Below, in pieces: positions 20,981-31,526 of a DNA stretch of 64,000 bases (position 1 is the stretch's first letter; each line of letters begins with the position of its first letter). The notes beneath the pieces were generated by a model that saw nothing but the letters and a program-made list of their open reading frames with translations, was not told the origin of the DNA and did no database searches. The stretch spans positions 61,032,406 through 61,096,405 of the forward strand of contig NC_072897.1 in NCBI RefSeq assembly GCF_027943255.1. Direction: 5' to 3'. The translations under genes and the position numbers were made by a program. Source of the stretch: Anastrepha obliqua (Eukaryota > Arthropoda > Insecta > Diptera > Tephritidae).

Positions 20981-22155
20981 AGAAAATTGATTTCATCTAA
21001 GGAATTATCTGCGCATTCATATTCTTCTATTTCAGAAAAATATGATTCGTCTTTCATTGCATTAACTCGTTGCTGTTTATTTATGGGTGCTTGGGAGGAC
21101 GTGTTGCTGCCGTGCCTCTTAAAAGTGCTGACATTCTGTTGTGGCTGGGCGCGATTACAGCTTTGTTGGCGTATCTGCCATTGAGACGAGTTCTGGAAGT
21201 TCGAATCACTTCTTTGCTTAAAAGTTTGTGGCTGAGGACTGTTATATAAATGACCAGAGGTATTATTTTTAAACTCAGCCTGCCGCCTGAAGCAGGAGCT
21301 TCCTGGATCCACATCCATCGGTGTAGGGCTAGGAGTTGAAACGTTTTGGGAGCTATTTGGTTTGGAAGTTGTGCTACTAAAGCGCTTTGAAAAGGGTCTT
21401 GTTTGGGTATTTTGTGGCATTCTTCCTGTGGCATAAGTCTGAGCGAACTCATATCTTTGCCGATTGTGATGTAGCTCTTGTGCGAGTGCAAGTGCGCTGA
21501 TCAAGTCTGGAGGATTAGCTTCGAAAAGGGTGTCACATAATGGGCGTTTAAGGCCAGAAATAAATACTATTAACGCATTTTCCCTTGCCTTTTCATTAAA
21601 AGCATTGGGGAGCTCCTCATTGTTACTATGTGTCATTATTATTTTATTTAATATCAAAGTAAGCTGCCTATCAACCGCATCATAGTACTCGCTAATAGAC
21701 ATTTGTCCCTGTCTCAATGTGTTAAGCTTATTTTCTAATATATGAAGGGGGCGCGTATCCGCGTAGAGCTGATCTAATCTTGCAATAATAGCTTTGAAAT
21801 TTAGTGGGGTATTAAAGGCGCTAAGATTTCCGAGTACCTTATTTTATTCCTGAGAATTCCCATCGCGATATAGTATGGCTCACAACCCTCACTGTAATAG
21901 CTTAACGCAAATTTTGCCGCGTCTCTCCATGCCGGATATTCCGACATTTTGCCTTTAAACTCTGGGAGTGACTTGATCAAACTAAAATCGGTATGAGTAC
22001 TGTGCACTCCATCGACTATTGTTACCGGTTTATGTGGCTCTATTTTTTGAGGAAGTATATTTTGAATAGCTTGGGTTAGTTCTAAAATTTGTTGGTTAAA
22101 ACTTTCTCGGACTACTTCTACCGCGGATTGCACTATTAACCATATTTTCATCCAT
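20977..22155 (-). pseudogene. gag: Gypsy-type gag (17.6/297-like)
   Basis: Two frames are joined by a frameshift near 21830. The N-terminal part (22151 down to 21801) has HTDFSLIKSLPEFKGK, then YPAWRDAAKFALSYYSEGC. The second part (21717 down to 20977) has QGQMSISEYYDAVDRQL, ENALIVFISGLKRPL and ISALALAQELHHNR, then a Gln/Ser/Pro-rich tail with PTPMDVDPGSS. There is no CCHC knuckle, as is normal for this group. A second frameshift may lie at the very N-terminus, because an overlapping ATG at about 22155 opens a better-looking but short start (MDENMVNSAI). Confidence 0.8.
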
Positions 22156-22156
22156 T

Positions 22157-22823
22157 GTTCTGTATTTTTTTTTATTAGTTACGCCTTTTTCTAATAGAAA
22201 TATAAGAACCTATTTGATAAGCTATTTTATACCATGCAACAATAGTGATCTTAGGGCTATTAGATGACTGAATATCTTACTTTAAATTTCCTACGATTTG
22301 GCTCACTGGTAAATAGATTACTGCTTCCAAGTTCCAGGCTGTTCCCCACGGTGGGTTTTCGTCACTTCTTGGCCGCAAAGTTTATGCAAATGCTCCTACG
22401 TCTGCTGGTTTAGTCTCGAGTGGTCGATATAAATATTTTTACTTTTTAGTTTAAATAAAGACGTTCACATTCATTTAGAAAATATTTTATGCAATATGTA
22501 AGTGTTTTCGCTCTTTTAGTTTTTACTGTTTTTTAACATTAATAACACTCTTACATTGGCTTTATTGATTACGAGGAGCTGAGCTCCGTTTTGTAGCACA
22601 GTGTAATTTTTGCTTAGCGTTTTTAATCTTTTTTGATGACTTTATATCAAGTCCACTTTATGCAATGCTCACTCGCAACTCTTATTTGATTTCAGTTTTT
22701 TACAACGATTTTGGATTTAGATCACTTAATTTATTGTTCATTATTAAGTTTTTTCTGAGCACGATTTTTTCTCGTTTTATAACGATTTTTGCTTTTGGAA
22801 TTCGTTCCCGTAAGTTGGGCGCC
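22157..22823 (-). other. 5' leader and primer-binding site of the gypsy element
   Basis: Non-coding leader of about 650 bp. At 22805-22824 the minus strand reads TGGCGCCCAACTTACGGGA, similar to tRNA-Lys-type primer sites. I saw no gene in the rest. Confidence 0.6.
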
Positions 22824-23235
22824 AGTTAGGTTTTTCACTTTATATTAAAAAACCTTTTACTTTTTAGAAATAACCTTTATTCCAGGTACTCTTACATATA
22901 TTTATTTAGTTCTTACGAGAGCTAAATTAATTGTCCCGACCACGACTTATCAATCACTGAAATAACTCTCTTCTTATTCTAAGCTGCCTTCTTAAATACC
23001 CTTTGTCTGTCTATGTTGTTGTTGTTGTCATATGCCTTGATCTTGTGTATTTGGTGATACTGTCATTGGGATGCATTGTTAGCGAACGCCACTGTTAAGT
23101 TGTTGCTGCAATGCATGACCGACCCAATTCTATTGTGGAGTTGCTATTAATGTTTATTGCAAACTCAAGCCCATTATCATGTTGTTGTCGTAATGCTTGA
23201 CTGACCCGATCATATTGCTAAGCTGTTGTTAAGCA
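22824..23235 (-). repeat. 5' LTR of the minus-strand gypsy element (outer end uncertain)
   Basis: On the plus strand it starts AGTTAGGTTTTTCAC next to the primer site, the reverse complement of an LTR ending in CTAACT. On the minus strand a TATTTAAGAAGG box (near 22998) and an AATAAAGG signal (near 22880) fit promoter and poly(A) use. Farther out lie three imperfect TGTTGTTG...AATGC...GACC repeats (about 23098-23240). The U3 start was not located, so the right boundary is a guess. Confidence 0.6.
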
Positions 23236-23439
23236 ATGCTCTTAGTTGGGTGTCTGGGTACCGTAAAGGGATTTGCTGTTTTTCTTTGTTACTGAGCAAG
23301 TTACCGTTTAATTTGAAGAGGTTTTTTGCGAAGAAGATCCAAGTTTCATCTTCGTATGTTTGTTGTACTCTGAAATCAGTACAAAATTTCCGATCTCGTG
23401 TCCGATATTTTGGAAATTTTCGTTCCACAAACGGTAACC

Positions 23440-24573
23440 ATGTATGCCGCTGTGAAGCCGCTGTCTAAATATCTGCAATTTAAATCAGTTCGAATATACG
23501 ATGTGGTATTTACATTGCACTCCAAATGTACGGTGGTCATCTTGTTGACTTGCTCATTTCTGCTATCGGCCAAACAGTATTTCGGGGAGCCTATACAATG
23601 TATGGGTGATGATAAATACAGCGAATTCGTAAATTCCTTCTGTTGGACAATGGGCACCTATGTACTCAATGTGTACGATGTTCAAGATCAAATTCCACAT
23701 GGAGATAAATTGTTAAGCACCCAGACTGGAGTCGAATCGCCTTATATAGCTGAGGGCATATCCACGGAGATACCAGGTGTTACTGAGAGAGTTTATTTGC
23801 GGTACTATCAATGGGTCATCATGTTACTCTTGCTGCAGTCGGTTATCTTCTACTTTCCATCTTTTCTTTGGAAGATGTGGGAAGGGCAACGCCTTAAGCA
23901 GTTGTGCTCTGAAGTCGGTGATGCTCTAGTACCGGAAAATACTTATTTGGAACGTCTTAAATTGCTAGTAAAGTACTTTACATCGGATTATAAGGACATA
24001 CACTTTTGTTACATGGTAAAATGCTTATCATGTGAGGTACTAAATTTTTTTATCAGTGTAATAAATATACTGTTGCTTAACGTATTCTTAAACGACTATT
24101 GGACGAAATACATCAAAGCTTTGGCTACCATACCCCGTTATGATTGGGACACCTGGAATCGGATGACTTCGCGAATTTTTCCGAAAATCGCCAAATGTGA
24201 CTACTATGCATTTGGTCCAAGTGGCTCTCAAAACAAACGTGATGTCTTATGCATTCTTCCGCTAAATATATTAAATGAGAAAATTTTTGCTTTTCTGTGG
24301 TGTTGGTTCATCATAATGGCTATAATTGCTGGTTTAAATTTACTCTATCGCTTATTTCTCATATCTAGTAGAACATTTCGAATGAAAATGATCAGTACGC
24401 AGTTGCGATCAATGCCTGCGTCACAGGTGCAGCGAGCTCTTGAGAATGTAAGCTTTGGCGATTGGTTTTTGCTCTTTAAAGTTAGCGTCAATATAAATCC
24501 AACGTTGTTTCGAGATCTCATACAAGAATTGTACAAACAACGTAAGTTGCAGAATAATTTGACATCAGTTTAA
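23440..24573 (+). CDS. inx5: Innexin gap-junction channel protein, inx5-like
   Basis: 377 codons in one exon. The ATG at 23440 gives the standard innexin start [12 protein letters not shown]. An in-frame codon 42 bases upstream is not needed. Four membrane spans are visible at about residues 29-46, 124-144, 195-216 and 281-303. The family signature YYQWV is at 122-126. Paired extracellular-loop cysteines are at 54 and 68, and at 253 and 271. Innexins form hexameric hemichannels and gap junctions in the plasma membrane. By memory of the fly paralogs, blocks such as [21 protein letters not shown] and [14 protein letters not shown] look closest to Inx5; Inx4 (zpg) and Inx6 are alternatives. The frame is intact, so this is likely a live host gene, although it sits between transposons and 200 bp from an LTR. 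Confidence 0.85.
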   Translation: MYAAVKPLSKYLQFKSVRIYDVVFTLHSKCTVVILLTCSFLLSAKQYFGEPIQCMGDDKYSEFVNSFCWTMGTYVLNVYDVQDQIPHGDKLLSTQTGVESPYIAEGISTEIPGVTERVYLRYYQWVIMLLLLQSVIFYFPSFLWKMWEGQRLKQLCSEVGDALVPENTYLERLKLLVKYFTSDYKDIHFCYMVKCLSCEVLNFFISVINILLLNVFLNDYWTKYIKALATIPRYDWDTWNRMTSRIFPKIAKCDYYAFGPSGSQNKRDVLCILPLNILNEKIFAFLWCWFIIMAIIAGLNLLYRLFLISSRTFRMKMISTQLRSMPASQVQRALENVSFGDWFLLFKVSVNINPTLFRDLIQELYKQRKLQNNLTSV

Positions 24574-25138
24574 TTGTAAAACGGACTTCAGTAGTTAACT
24601 GGAGACTAACTATTATCTATAAGATTTTGCATCGAATGCCATTTTGAACGATTTGCACACTAAAAATTGAATTTGATTTCGCTGATGACATACGAATGTT
24701 ACAAAAATATTTAGTTACGCCTAAAGCCCACATAATACATAGAATATATGTACGTATTTGTGCTGTTGTCTTCAAATATTTTGGCAATTATTGAATTACT
24801 TATTGTTGTATTGAGCAAGCGAACAAAGTGAATATTACAATATGAATAATTATATTAGTAGAGTAAAATGTTTATGAATAAACATATAAGTTTTGTTTTC
24901 TGCCTCTGTTATAACTGTAACGTGTGAAATTTTAAAGACGATAAGTGAATTTCACAAAGAATAAAATAAACATAATTTTGGCTGTACCATTGCATTAGCT
25001 CTAAGCTTTGATTTTTTATGCTAGTTCTTATTGTTGCTGGGCAGGTGATGATCACGTTAGTATCCCATAACTGGACATATTATGGCGTGATGATTACTAG
25101 GCAGAATTTATAGACGGCGTATTTGTTTGTGAAAAACA
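24574..25138 (+). other. Innexin 3' UTR and flank
   Basis: AT-rich DNA after the innexin stop. Candidate poly(A) signals are AATAAACAT near 24875 and AATAAAATAAAC near 24960. The first is a plausible transcript end. No further gene is seen up to the LTR-like fragment at 25139. Confidence 0.5.
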
Positions 25139-25196
25139 AGATCAAAGCAATGCTAACTGCTGGGTCAAATATTACCGCAGGCATGATATGATAACT

Positions 25197-25228
<32 letters not shown>

Positions 25229-25231
25229 TGT
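25139..25231 (-). repeat. LTR-terminus-like fragment followed by a (TA)n tract
   Basis: 25139-25195 repeats the 57 bases at 4228-4289, starting GATCAAAGCAATGCTAACTG and ending TGATAACT. It is followed by about 35 bp of TA dinucleotides. It may be the outer end of the 5' gypsy LTR, separated from the rest, or a stray LTR piece. Confidence 0.5.
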
Positions 25232-26057
25232 GGTTGTTATTTGGGTGTCTCGTTCCCTGGTTTAGACGGTGTAATGTTTTCTCCGATGTGTCTTTTAATT
25301 TTTTTACTATGTCTTCTTTGCTGTGTGTTATTAGGTTAAAATGTACTATATCCTTTGGTTTTTTTCTGTGACGGCATGGGTTATGTTGTTCAATTCCTGT
25401 ATAGCTACAAATAGCTCCTATATATATATTTATATATTGGTGTCTGCACTTTGTTGATATTGTATTTTATACAGATTTGTTTTAACATTGGTGTACTCAA
25501 ACAACTTTCGTTATCTGTCATGAGTCGTTTACAGTTCGGAAAATTGTTGATAAGAATTTCTTCTACTCTTTTGTCCATTTCTGTTTTTGAGTCTAATTGT
25601 CTGATAGTTATGTATTCTGAGAATTTATCTACTACTACTAAATATGTTTTGTGTTCATTCAAATAAATATCTAAATATATGTATTCCCCTGGTTGTGTTG
25701 GTACGTATGATTCTTTTAATGGTTCTCTTGTGGGATTCCGTTCGTATTTGCCGTAAAGACAAGCTGTGCACATTTTGTTGTATGCCTTACATTATTGTTT
25801 TATGTTCGGCCAATAGTATTGTTCTAATAGTTCTTTTACATTATTTTTGTATCCCCTGTGTGCTCGCTCACACGTGTTTAACTAGTTCTAACTGTCCATA
25901 TGGTTGTGTTATGTCTTCGAGTTTATTTGGTGTATATACGAATTTCATATCTGTGAACGAGGATGGTTCCATATGTAGAAGTCCACGCAAGTGGGGAAAG
26001 TTACTGATCGCCATTCACCTGGGAGTGGCCAGGACGATTCTTTGGCATATGGTTTAA
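25232..26057 (-). pseudogene. Gypsy-type integrase fragment
   Basis: On the minus strand the zinc-binding domain reads AHRGYKNNVKELLEQYYW, then CTACLYGKYERNP. The core shows DIYLNEHKTYLVVVDKFSEY and LMTDNESC. The segment with the catalytic Glu is deleted (after INKVQ, near 25420). The C-terminal part resumes as IEQHNPCRHRKK and IVHFNLITHSKEDI. Several frames are used, so it is a relic. The portion 25538-26045 is repeated at 38284-38803. Confidence 0.75.
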
Positions 26058-26169
26058 AATCTTCGTTAAAATATAAACGTTACTTTTAATTATGTTATAA
26101 TATTAAATTATTTATTAAAATATACGCATTTATGTAGATCAAATACAAATACATATGTACGTGCATATA

Positions 26170-27434
26170 CAGGGTGGGCCAAATAAGACCTACTAATGTT
26201 AAGCACAAATAACTTTTTAATTTTTTGACATATTTATTTTTCTCTTTTTGTAGGTTATAATTGAATTGTTGGAAATTTATTATGGAACCCTACAGTTCAA
26301 CACAACTCGTTAAAATTATCGAGTTTTTCTATTCCTGTCAACGATCAATTGTTTTAACGCAGCGTAAATATTGACATCATTTTAATCCCAGATCAGCTCC
26401 CACAGCCTTCATGATTAGGACTTTGGTCGGTCGTTCTGAGGAACTGGTTTCAGTGGCCGACCGTCATGGACCAGGTGCCCATCGAAATATTCGCACTGAG
26501 GACAACATGGAAACTGTGCGGCAGAGTGTTGCAGATGATTCATCTGTCTCAACTTGCCGTCGTTTCAGCCAATTGGGCATTTCCAGAGCGACATTGCGTA
26601 GAATTTTAAAGTTGGATCTTAAGATGTACCCATACGAAATTCAAATTGTGCAAGCACTGCTACCGCAAGACCACCAACAACGACTACAATACGCTATTCG
26701 TTTTACACAATTAGCCACACAAATTGATTTTTTAAATAATGTTTTGATGTCGGATGAAGGGCAATTCCCTTTAAATGGTTATGTCAACAAACAAAACTGT
26801 AGATTGAGGGGCTCTGAAATTCAACACACCACACCAACACCAGTTGCACCCATCTAAATGTACTGTTTGGTGCGGTGTTATGGCCACTAGAGTTATCGGT
26901 CCATATTTCTTCGAAAATGAGGATGAAACGTCGGAATCGATTTCAGGAGCTTCTTACAGAACATTGATTGAAATCTAATTGCGGCCAATGGCGAAGCAGT
27001 ATCCTAATGTGTGGTTTCAACAAGATGGAGCAACTGCGTATACTGCTAGGCAAACTATGGACCTGCTGCGTGACCGTCTGATTTCCAAAAATTCAGATTT
27101 CCCTTGGCCACCACGTTCGCCGGATTTGACTGCGCCCGACTTCTTTCTATGGGGATATTTAAAAGACAAAATGTATCTTAATAAACCAGAAACTATTAGA
27201 CAGCTGAAGCAAAATATCCGAGACGAAATACTGAGCCTTTAACCAGAAACATTATGTGGTGTAATTGAAAACGCGTTAAAAAGAGCCAATCTTTGTATCG
27301 AGAAAAATGGTGGACATTTGTCTGATGTTATAATATATTTCATACATAATTTCCATAAAGTATATTCAATGTGTAAAAACAATTAACCAAAATAAATAAT
27401 TATTGCAAAAGTTATTTGTGTTTAACATTAGTAG
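26170..27434 (+). mobile_element. Mariner-type element with one truncated end
   Basis: The left end CAGGGTGGGCC follows TA. The inner terminal repeat CCAAATAAGACCTACTAATG reappears inverted near the right end (CATTAGTAGGTCTTATTTG). The outermost ten or so bases (GGCCCACCCTG) are missing on the right. The family resembles the intact-ended element at 56139-58139. Confidence 0.8.
26283..27330 (+). pseudogene. Mariner transposase, degraded
   Basis: The start near 26283 (MEPYSSTQLVKII) has an early stop. A second frame from about 26411 has an HTH region (LGISRATLRRILKLDLKMYPYEIQIVQAL), then MSDEGQFPLNGYVNKQNCR with the first catalytic Asp. After another frameshift, WFQQDGATAYTA gives the second Asp and PPRSPDLTAPDFFLWG the third. 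I count 37 residues between the second and third Asp here, four fewer than in the sister element at 56 kb, because the helix LLR-DRLISK is shorter. The C-terminus reads ENALKRANLCIEKNGGHL. It cannot be active as it stands. Confidence 0.8.
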
Positions 27435-27627
27435 GTCTTATTTGTATATATTGCTTACTTCGCAATATAGAATTGTTCCGAATTTGGCAAATGGTGATAT
27501 TTTTGCTGTGGGGAGTGCGTGCAGGTGCATATTTGTATATGTATGCCGACTTATGTACGTACATATGTATAGATTAGGGTTAGGGAAATATTGTCGTAGG
27601 GAATCATGATGGTTTTTTGTATGTGCG

Positions 27628-28054
27628 AGTTACTGTAACAGAAAACACACTACTGTACCGATGACATCATCCAATGTATGATACAGAATCAGTAGTTTAT
27701 ATAAAAATATTCCTATTTAAATATTATCAGCAAATAGCAAACAAAACATTCCTATTTAAATATTATCAGCAAATAGTAAACAAAATATTCCTATTTAAAT
27801 ATTATCAGCAAATAGTATATGTATTTCTATTTTAACGTTATCAGCAAATAGCAAATAAAAGATTCCTTTTGAACATTATCAGCAACCAATAAACAAAAGA
27901 AACCAGAGCCTATAAATAGACGATTAAGCATAGAAATAAGTTAGTCTTCTATTATACTGAAGCATATAAACTTCAGTTTAGAATTGATCTAAGTACATCT
28001 TGATACGAATAAAATATATTTTTTTATTAATACATCAAAAGTACCTATTTAACT
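27628..28054 (+). repeat. 5' LTR, 427 bp, with about five minisatellite units
   Basis: AGTTACTGTAACAGAAAAC start and CCTATTTAACT end. U3 holds about five units of roughly 40 bp built on ATTCCTATTTAAATATTATC followed by AGCAAATAG. A polyadenylation-like AATAAAATAT lies near 28009. The 3' LTR has the same parts but more units. Confidence 0.9.
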
Positions 28055-28071
28055 GGGGGCTCAACCGGGAT
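28054..28071 (+). promoter_or_regulatory. Primer-binding site
   Basis: TGGGGGCTCAACCGGGAT directly abuts the LTR end. The tRNA it pairs with was not identified with confidence. Confidence 0.6.
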
Positions 28072-28208
28072 AAGTGAATAATAAAAGGAACTCCTAAAAC
28101 ATCAAATTCCACACGTCCTGAAAAAGAGGACAAGGAGAACCAAAAATAAAACTGGACCTCTTCCGCAAAAAGCGATTACAAGTGTTTGACCAAAGCAGAG
28201 GAATCATT

Positions 28209-29312
28209 ATGGAAGCAAGGTTAGTAACCTTGGAACAAGGTTATACCACTGTAGAAGCACAATTAGCCCAGCTGCAGCAAGCGCAAGTACCTAATATCGA
28301 AGAATTCCAACCGATAAGTCCCAGGATAAACAATGCAAATGAAATAAATTTGAGATTATTCGAACGGCTACCAGTGTTCAACGGAGACACATCCTAATAC
28401 AGGACATGGAGGGCAACCATTATATCAGCAATGAGTCCCATAGAGGCCTTTCGTGATACCAAATCATATTACGATGCATTATTTATAATACGTCACACGA
28501 AGATCGAAGGAGAACCAGCAACTCTTCTACTGAATCATGGCACAGTATTTCACTTACAAGCAATACTCAATCGCCTAGATTACAGCTACGCCGATACTAG
28601 AAGCTATAACGCCCTCATGGAGGAAATGAAAAGACAAATACAAGGAAGACAGACGCTATGCGAATTAAATAGCAAGATCTGTCAAATCTTTAATTTAGCA
28701 GTGACTAAATGTGAAATTGATTACCCAGGGAATGCTCACTCTCTACAGCAAGTCACAAAAGAAATGGCCATAGATTGCTTCCGCAATGGCATAAATGATG
28801 AATTTACTCAACACACATTATATGCAGCAAAACCAAGAGATTTAGAAAGTGCATACGCAATTGCCACGGAGATTCTTTATAAAAGGCAGAACAATCCGAT
28901 ACGATGAGAAGCATATAACTACCCCAAACACCCACAAAACGAAAGGAGGTATCAACCAGGAGTTTAACCGATTCCCCATATGGAAAGACCAAACCCGACA
29001 CCAATGGACGTGGATACATCAATAGGAAGATTCCGGCAACCCACGAATAATCGTCATCAACAACAGCAATCATATCAACAGAATCCCTTCAGAAACAACT
29101 ATGAACGACAAAGAGCAGGATACGCACCTTTTAATCCCAATAGAGGAGAACCATTTAAACGAAACCACCAACCAACGTCATCCAGATATAATATAGCACC
29201 GCAGAAACTACAAAGGATCAACCAAATAACGGATAATAATAGTGATCAGTCATTAAAGGTAAATATAGATGAAAGTGAATTTGAAAATAGAGCTACTTTT
29301 TTAAACGAGTAA
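28209..29312 (+). pseudogene. gag: Errantivirus-like gag with several stops
   Basis: Starts at ATG 28209 with a coiled-coil-like segment (LVTLEQGYTTVEAQLAQLQQAQ). It has FERLPVFNGDTS, then a stop, and continues in DALFIIRHTKIEGEPATLLL, ALMEEMKRQIQGRQTLCEL and AIATEILYKRQNNPIR. Further stops occur near 28905 and 28965. The tail has PTPMDVDTSIGRFRQ, the same PMDVD signature as the gag on the minus strand at 21.3 kb. No zinc knuckle is present. Confidence 0.75.
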
Positions 29313-29324
29313 ATAATCTGCCGT

Positions 29325-30239
29325 GTCTTCAGATTATTTTACATGATAATAAAAAACTATTGGTTTTAATAGACACAGGTTCGACATTAAATTATATTAG
29401 GAAAAATATTCCAAATGGAAAGACCTTCCCAGTTAAACAATTTGTTAGTAGAACTCTGAATGGTTCAAACACAATAAACTCAGCCAAGAAGATAAGAATG
29501 CTAGGACAAGAATTAGTATTTTTTTGAAATCGAAGAATTAAAAGAATTCGATATGATATTAGGAGAACAATCCTTGAGAGAAATGAAAGCTAAGATAGAT
29601 CTGTTCGAATATAAAATGATGTATGTCAGGAGAACAGAACAGAAGAAAAAAGAAATGGATGTCAGTCAAGTAAATTTCACAATAGATGAGAGCAAATATA
29701 AAAAAGAGGTTGAAGAAATTATGAGAATTAATGAGAAAACAAATCCTTTTTTACCATTTACACTAACAATTGAAGCGACGATCCGCACTAAAACTGAAGA
29801 GCCAATATGGACGAAACAGTACCCTTACCCCTTTTCAGACAATAATTTTATAAATAAAGAAATAAACAAAATGCTAGAGAATAATATAATTAAACCCAGT
29901 AAAAGTGCCTATAACTCACCCGTATGGACAGTACCAAAGAAAGGAACTGACGAGTTAGGAAACCCTAAGAGAAGAATGGTCATAGACTTCCAGAAATTGA
30001 ATAGCGAAACCATTACCGATAGATATCCCATACCTGATGTCAACATGACAATACAGAATTTGGGTAAAGCAACTGTTTTTACAACCCTAGATTTGGAAGC
30101 AGGTTTCCATCAGATAAAAATCAAGGAGTCAGACACCGAAAAGACAGCCTTTAGCATAAACGGAGCAAAATATGAACTCTTAAGGCTGCCGTTTGGACTA
30201 AAGAACGCACCTTCAATATTTCAAAGATGCGTAGATAAC
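29325..30239 (+). pseudogene. Protease and N-terminal half of reverse transcriptase
   Basis: The protease active site LVLIDTGSTLNYI is near 29365. A frameshift in a T run at 29521-29526 separates the protease end (EFDMILGEQSL). RT follows with WTKQYPYPFSDNNFI, RMVIDFQKLNSETITDRYPIP, FTTLDLEAGFHQIKI and LLRLPFGLKNAPSIFQ. It stops at the TTAA element (30243). The catalytic YIDD-containing part is absent on the other side, so it was deleted, probably together with the right end of that element. Confidence 0.85.
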
Positions 30240-30246
30240 ATATTAA

Positions 30247-30972
30247 GGGGGTGGTAGGGTTTAGCGCTAAAAAAAAAACACTTTTTCTTTTGAATTTTTT
30301 ACAGAAATATGGCTTAAGATACTTTAATAAAATCAGTTGCATGTTATTGTACATCTTTTCAATAAGTTTTTAAAAAATATTAATAACAAAATATTGACAA
30401 ATAAGCCCATGACAGAGTTTTTTTGGAGATATGTTTTTCGAGAGGTGCTCTGCGGTGCCAATCGGCATTCGTCGTAGAATCATCTGAAACTAAAAATGTC
30501 GAATTTTTCAGTTAAAGTATGACGTAATGCTCCCCCCTACATTAATAAAATTTTTTTGTTTCATTTTTGTAGTTTTGGTGGCAAAAAAACGTAAAATGAG
30601 CATTTTTGGCGAAAAATTTCGCCATATTTGTAAGTGAAAAACAACCTTAAAAAAAAAAATAAAAAAAAACAGTGGGGGGGGGGGGGGCCGGTATCTTTGA
30701 TTTACAAAACGTGTGCCAAATTTAAAAAGAATCGGTTGAATAGTTTCGGAGTTGTGATTGGCATCGACTTTTAAGAAGTCGTTTCGGGAAAAACGCGTTT
30801 GAAAAAATGACTCTGAAAAATTATCGATGCTCCGCATTCGAGGTAGAGTGCCTACAAAGGCTATAACTTTGAGAGTTCTGTTCCGATCCACTTAAAATTT
30901 TGGCACAACATTCTTGAAATGATTTACTATAAGATGAGTGAAGAAAAAAAATTTCGATTTTGTGAAGTGAAA
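30247..30972. mobile_element. TTAA-flanked non-autonomous element, copy 1, right end lost
   Basis: Preceded by TTAA (30243-30246) and starting GGGGGTGGTAGGG. It shares with the copies at 35346 and 56198 an internal block near 30730-30805: an AATCGGTTGAATAG-like segment and GGGAAAAACGCGTTTG. It holds a poly(G) run of about 15 (30674-30688). No matching right terminal repeat exists. RNase H coding resumes at once, so a deletion took both the right end and the RT catalytic region. Confidence 0.65.
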
Positions 30973-31522
30973 AAAATGCAAATAAAATTAGATGAGGAAG
31001 CCATAAAAGCGATGAATATATTAAAAAAGGAATTACAAGCACAAGTCGAACTCTTTCAACCCGATTTCAATAAACCCTTTGATTTAACCACGGACGCAAG
31101 TAATTTTGCCATAGGAGCTGTGTTATCCCAAGGTACAAATCCCATTTGTTTTATATCCAGAACACTAAGCCAGACGGAACAAAAATATGGCACAAACGAA
31201 AAAGAGTTATTAGCCATAATTTGGGCACTACAAAAGTTCAGGAACTATTTATATGGACGATCAGACCTTACAATCTACACGGATCATCAGTCCTTAACCT
31301 ACTCTATTTCAGAGAAGAACCCTAATAATAAACTAAAAAGGTGGAAAAACCAAATAGAAGAATATGGTGCCAAACTGGTATACAAACCAGGTTCTCAAAA
31401 CATCGTTGCAGATGCACTAAGTCGGCAACAAATAAATCAATTAACCGACTCAGAATCGCAGCACTCTCAATTCAGCTCACCCACTGAAACCATAAGAAGG
31501 GTAGGCACTAGCTTAAACCATT
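30973..31522 (+). pseudogene. Gypsy-type RNase H domain
   Basis: Continues pol after the TTAA element: LDEEAIKAMNILKKEL, FDLTTDASNFAIGAVLSQ (first catalytic Asp), GTNEKELLAIIWALQKFRNY (Glu), LTIYTDHQSLTY (Asp) and VADALSRQQ (Asp). These residues look intact. The frame is then cut at 31523 by the piggyBac insertion. Confidence 0.85.
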
Positions 31523-31526
31523 TTAA

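Larger units (their letters stand above)
4285..23235 (-). mobile_element. Minus-strand gypsy-type (errantivirus-like) LTR element, split by nested insertions
   Basis: Reading on the minus strand: LTR (about 23235-22824), primer site, gag (about 22155-20977), protease start (20980-20805), BEL insertion (8790-20804), rest of protease and RT (8789-7570), a foreign or rearranged block (about 7570-6548), integrase (6560-5520) and 3' non-coding DNA ending in a purine tract near 4290. Gag lacks zinc knuckles and carries a PTPMDVDP block, typical of the 17.6/297/gypsy group. Several frameshifts show that it was decayed. No convincing env was found. Confidence 0.8.

Noticed and set aside
22824..25195. 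A single gypsy 5' LTR containing the whole innexin gene as an insertion
   Set aside because: The end piece at 25139-25195 could suggest this, but no target duplication or frame of LTR continuity was found. A separate LTR fragment is simpler.
27680..27900. Regularly spaced repeats that resemble a CRISPR array
   Set aside because: They are tandem minisatellite units inside LTRs of a eukaryotic retroelement. No unique spacers and no cas genes.
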